This document shows, piece after piece, positions 5,119 to 6,017 of a stretch of DNA of 6,017 nucleotides. Under the pieces are notes generated by a model. The model saw only the letters and a list, made by a program, of their open reading frames with translations. It was not told the origin of the DNA and made no database searches. Position 1 is the first letter of the stretch, and every line of letters begins with the position of its first letter. The translations under genes and the position numbers were made by a program. The stretch lies in contig DHNF01000163.1 in the NCBI GenBank assembly GCA_002409375.1, positions 1-6,017 on the forward strand, written 5' to 3'. Origin of the DNA: Ruminococcaceae bacterium UBA5423. GTDB lineage: Bacteria > Bacillota > Clostridia > Oscillospirales > Acutalibacteraceae.

Positions 5119-6017
5119 GTGGCGTTTGAAGGCCTTTCGGAAAAGCTGGCTGCTGCCTTTAAAAGACTGCGGTCAAAGGGGAAATTAAGTGAAGCCGATG
5201 TAAAAGAAGCAATGCGTGAAGTGCGTCTTGCACTTTTGGAGGCAGATGTAAACTATAAAGTAGCAAAAGATTTTACCGCAACCGTCACTGCGCGGGCTAT
5301 TGGTTCTCAGGTTATGGAAAGCCTTACACCAGCCCAAATGGTTATTAAAATTGTAAATGAGGAGTTGACGGCTCTCATGGGGGGGCAGGCGCAAAGGCTT
5401 GCCTCAGCTAATCGTCCGCCGTGTATAGTAATGCTATGTGGTCTTCAGGGTGCCGGCAAAACAACTCACGCTGCAAAGCTTGGCAAAATGTTGAAGTCAC
5501 AGGGTCATCGCCCTCTGCTGGTCGCTTGCGACGTATATCGTCCCGCCGCCATTAAACAGCTTGAGGTGGTAGGGGAAAAGGCGGGCGTACCAGTTTTTCA
5601 AATGGGTACGGCAAACCCGGTTGATATAGCTTTAGGTGCAAAAGCACATGCACGAGATTACGGAAATGATTATGTGATACTTGACACTGCCGGTCGCCTG
5701 CATATAGATGAACAGCTTATGGATGAGCTGAAAAACATTAAATCGGCTGTCAGTCCCCATGAAATTTTATTCGTGGTTGACGCAATGACTGGACAAGACG
5801 CGGTGAACGCTGCAGCGTCATTTAACGAAGCGCTCGAGATTGACGGCGTAATGCTTACCAAACTGGACGGCGATACACGCGGCGGTGCTGCTTTATCTGT
5901 ACGTGCTGTTACAGGCAAGCCCATAAAATTTGCAGGTGTGGGCGAAAAACTTGATGATCTTGAGGTTTTTCATCCTGATCGCATGGCATCGCGCATTTTG
6001 GGCATGGGTGATGTGCT
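5119..6017 (+). CDS. ffh: signal recognition particle protein Ffh (SRP54), 3' end beyond window
   Basis: The SRP GTPase, which binds signal peptides on ribosomes together with SRP RNA and docks with the receptor FtsY at the membrane. The frame is open from GTG 5119 to the window end, 299 codons of an expected 440-450. The N domain is a four-helix bundle (about 1-90, including ALLEADVNYKVAKDF). The G domain carries all GTPase motifs: G1 GLQGAGKTT (108-116), DVYRPAA (138-144), G3 DTAGR (189-193), VVDAMTGQDAVN (219-230), G4 TKLDGD (247-252) and GVGEK (273-277). These show Ffh and not FtsY: there is no acidic A domain, and DVYRPAA with the VVDAMTGQ form is typical of Ffh. The methionine-rich M domain that binds SRP RNA and signal peptides lies beyond the right edge. 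It is the second gene after ylxM, 27 nt downstream, from the promoter at 4644-4672. Confidence 0.97.
   Translation, partial: MAFEGLSEKLAAAFKRLRSKGKLSEADVKEAMREVRLALLEADVNYKVAKDFTATVTARAIGSQVMESLTPAQMVIKIVNEELTALMGGQAQRLASANRPPCIVMLCGLQGAGKTTHAAKLGKMLKSQGHRPLLVACDVYRPAAIKQLEVVGEKAGVPVFQMGTANPVDIALGAKAHARDYGNDYVILDTAGRLHIDEQLMDELKNIKSAVSPHEILFVVDAMTGQDAVNAAASFNEALEIDGVMLTKLDGDTRGGAALSVRAVTGKPIKFAGVGEKLDDLEVFHPDRMASRILGMGDV

Noticed and set aside
5185..5924. Minus-strand frames inside ffh
   Set aside because: Antisense of the highly conserved SRP GTPase domain.
1..6017. tRNA, rRNA, CRISPR array, insertion sequence, toxin-antitoxin or defence genes
   Set aside because: Searched by eye on both strands; nothing with the needed repeats, motifs or structure was seen.

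Overview
The window looks like a piece of a low-to-moderate GC Gram-positive chromosome, most likely from the class Clostridia. Supporting signs are strong AGGAG-type ribosome binding sites, a consensus sigma-A promoter, TTG and GTG starts, the ylxM-ffh pair, and a GldF/GldG/DUF4340 ABC-transporter operon of a type common in clostridia. The organism call is inference from gene content; no marker gene was compared.

Region 1 (1 to about 345, minus strand) is phage DNA. Read in reverse it is an open, hydrophobic, repetitive stretch of a tail tape measure protein. It has a 44-residue tandem repeat and ends, at the window edge, in the typical WQGISDAGAWLW signature. Its GC content is clearly higher than what follows (hand count about 57% for 1-240 against about 37% for 361-720).

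Region 2 (about 346-4101, plus strand) is the 3' part of an ABC-type transport operon: the C-terminal half of a GldF-like permease, a GldG-like auxiliary membrane protein with an unusual acidic cytoplasmic head, and a membrane-anchored DUF4340 protein whose start overlaps the gldG stop (ATGA). The operon ends in a rho-independent terminator. The permease is cut at the phage junction, and its N-terminal half and any ATPase gene are absent. The abrupt join around 340-350 is the most important oddity: either a real rearrangement or insertion, or an assembly chimera.

Region 3 (4251-4622) is a small, apparently monocistronic DtxR/MntR-family metal-dependent regulator that starts with TTG.

Region 4 (4644-6017) is the signal recognition particle operon. 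A perfect TTGACA-17-TATAAT promoter is followed at once by a perfect 10-bp inverted repeat at the expected transcription start, then ylxM, then ffh, which runs off the right end after 299 codons with its whole NG (GTPase) domain present.

I found no convincing new biological system. Points worth following up are the phage/transporter junction, the inverted repeat on the ylxM-ffh start site, the GldG acidic extension, the internal duplication in the DUF4340 protein, and the mixed metal-ligand set of the regulator.
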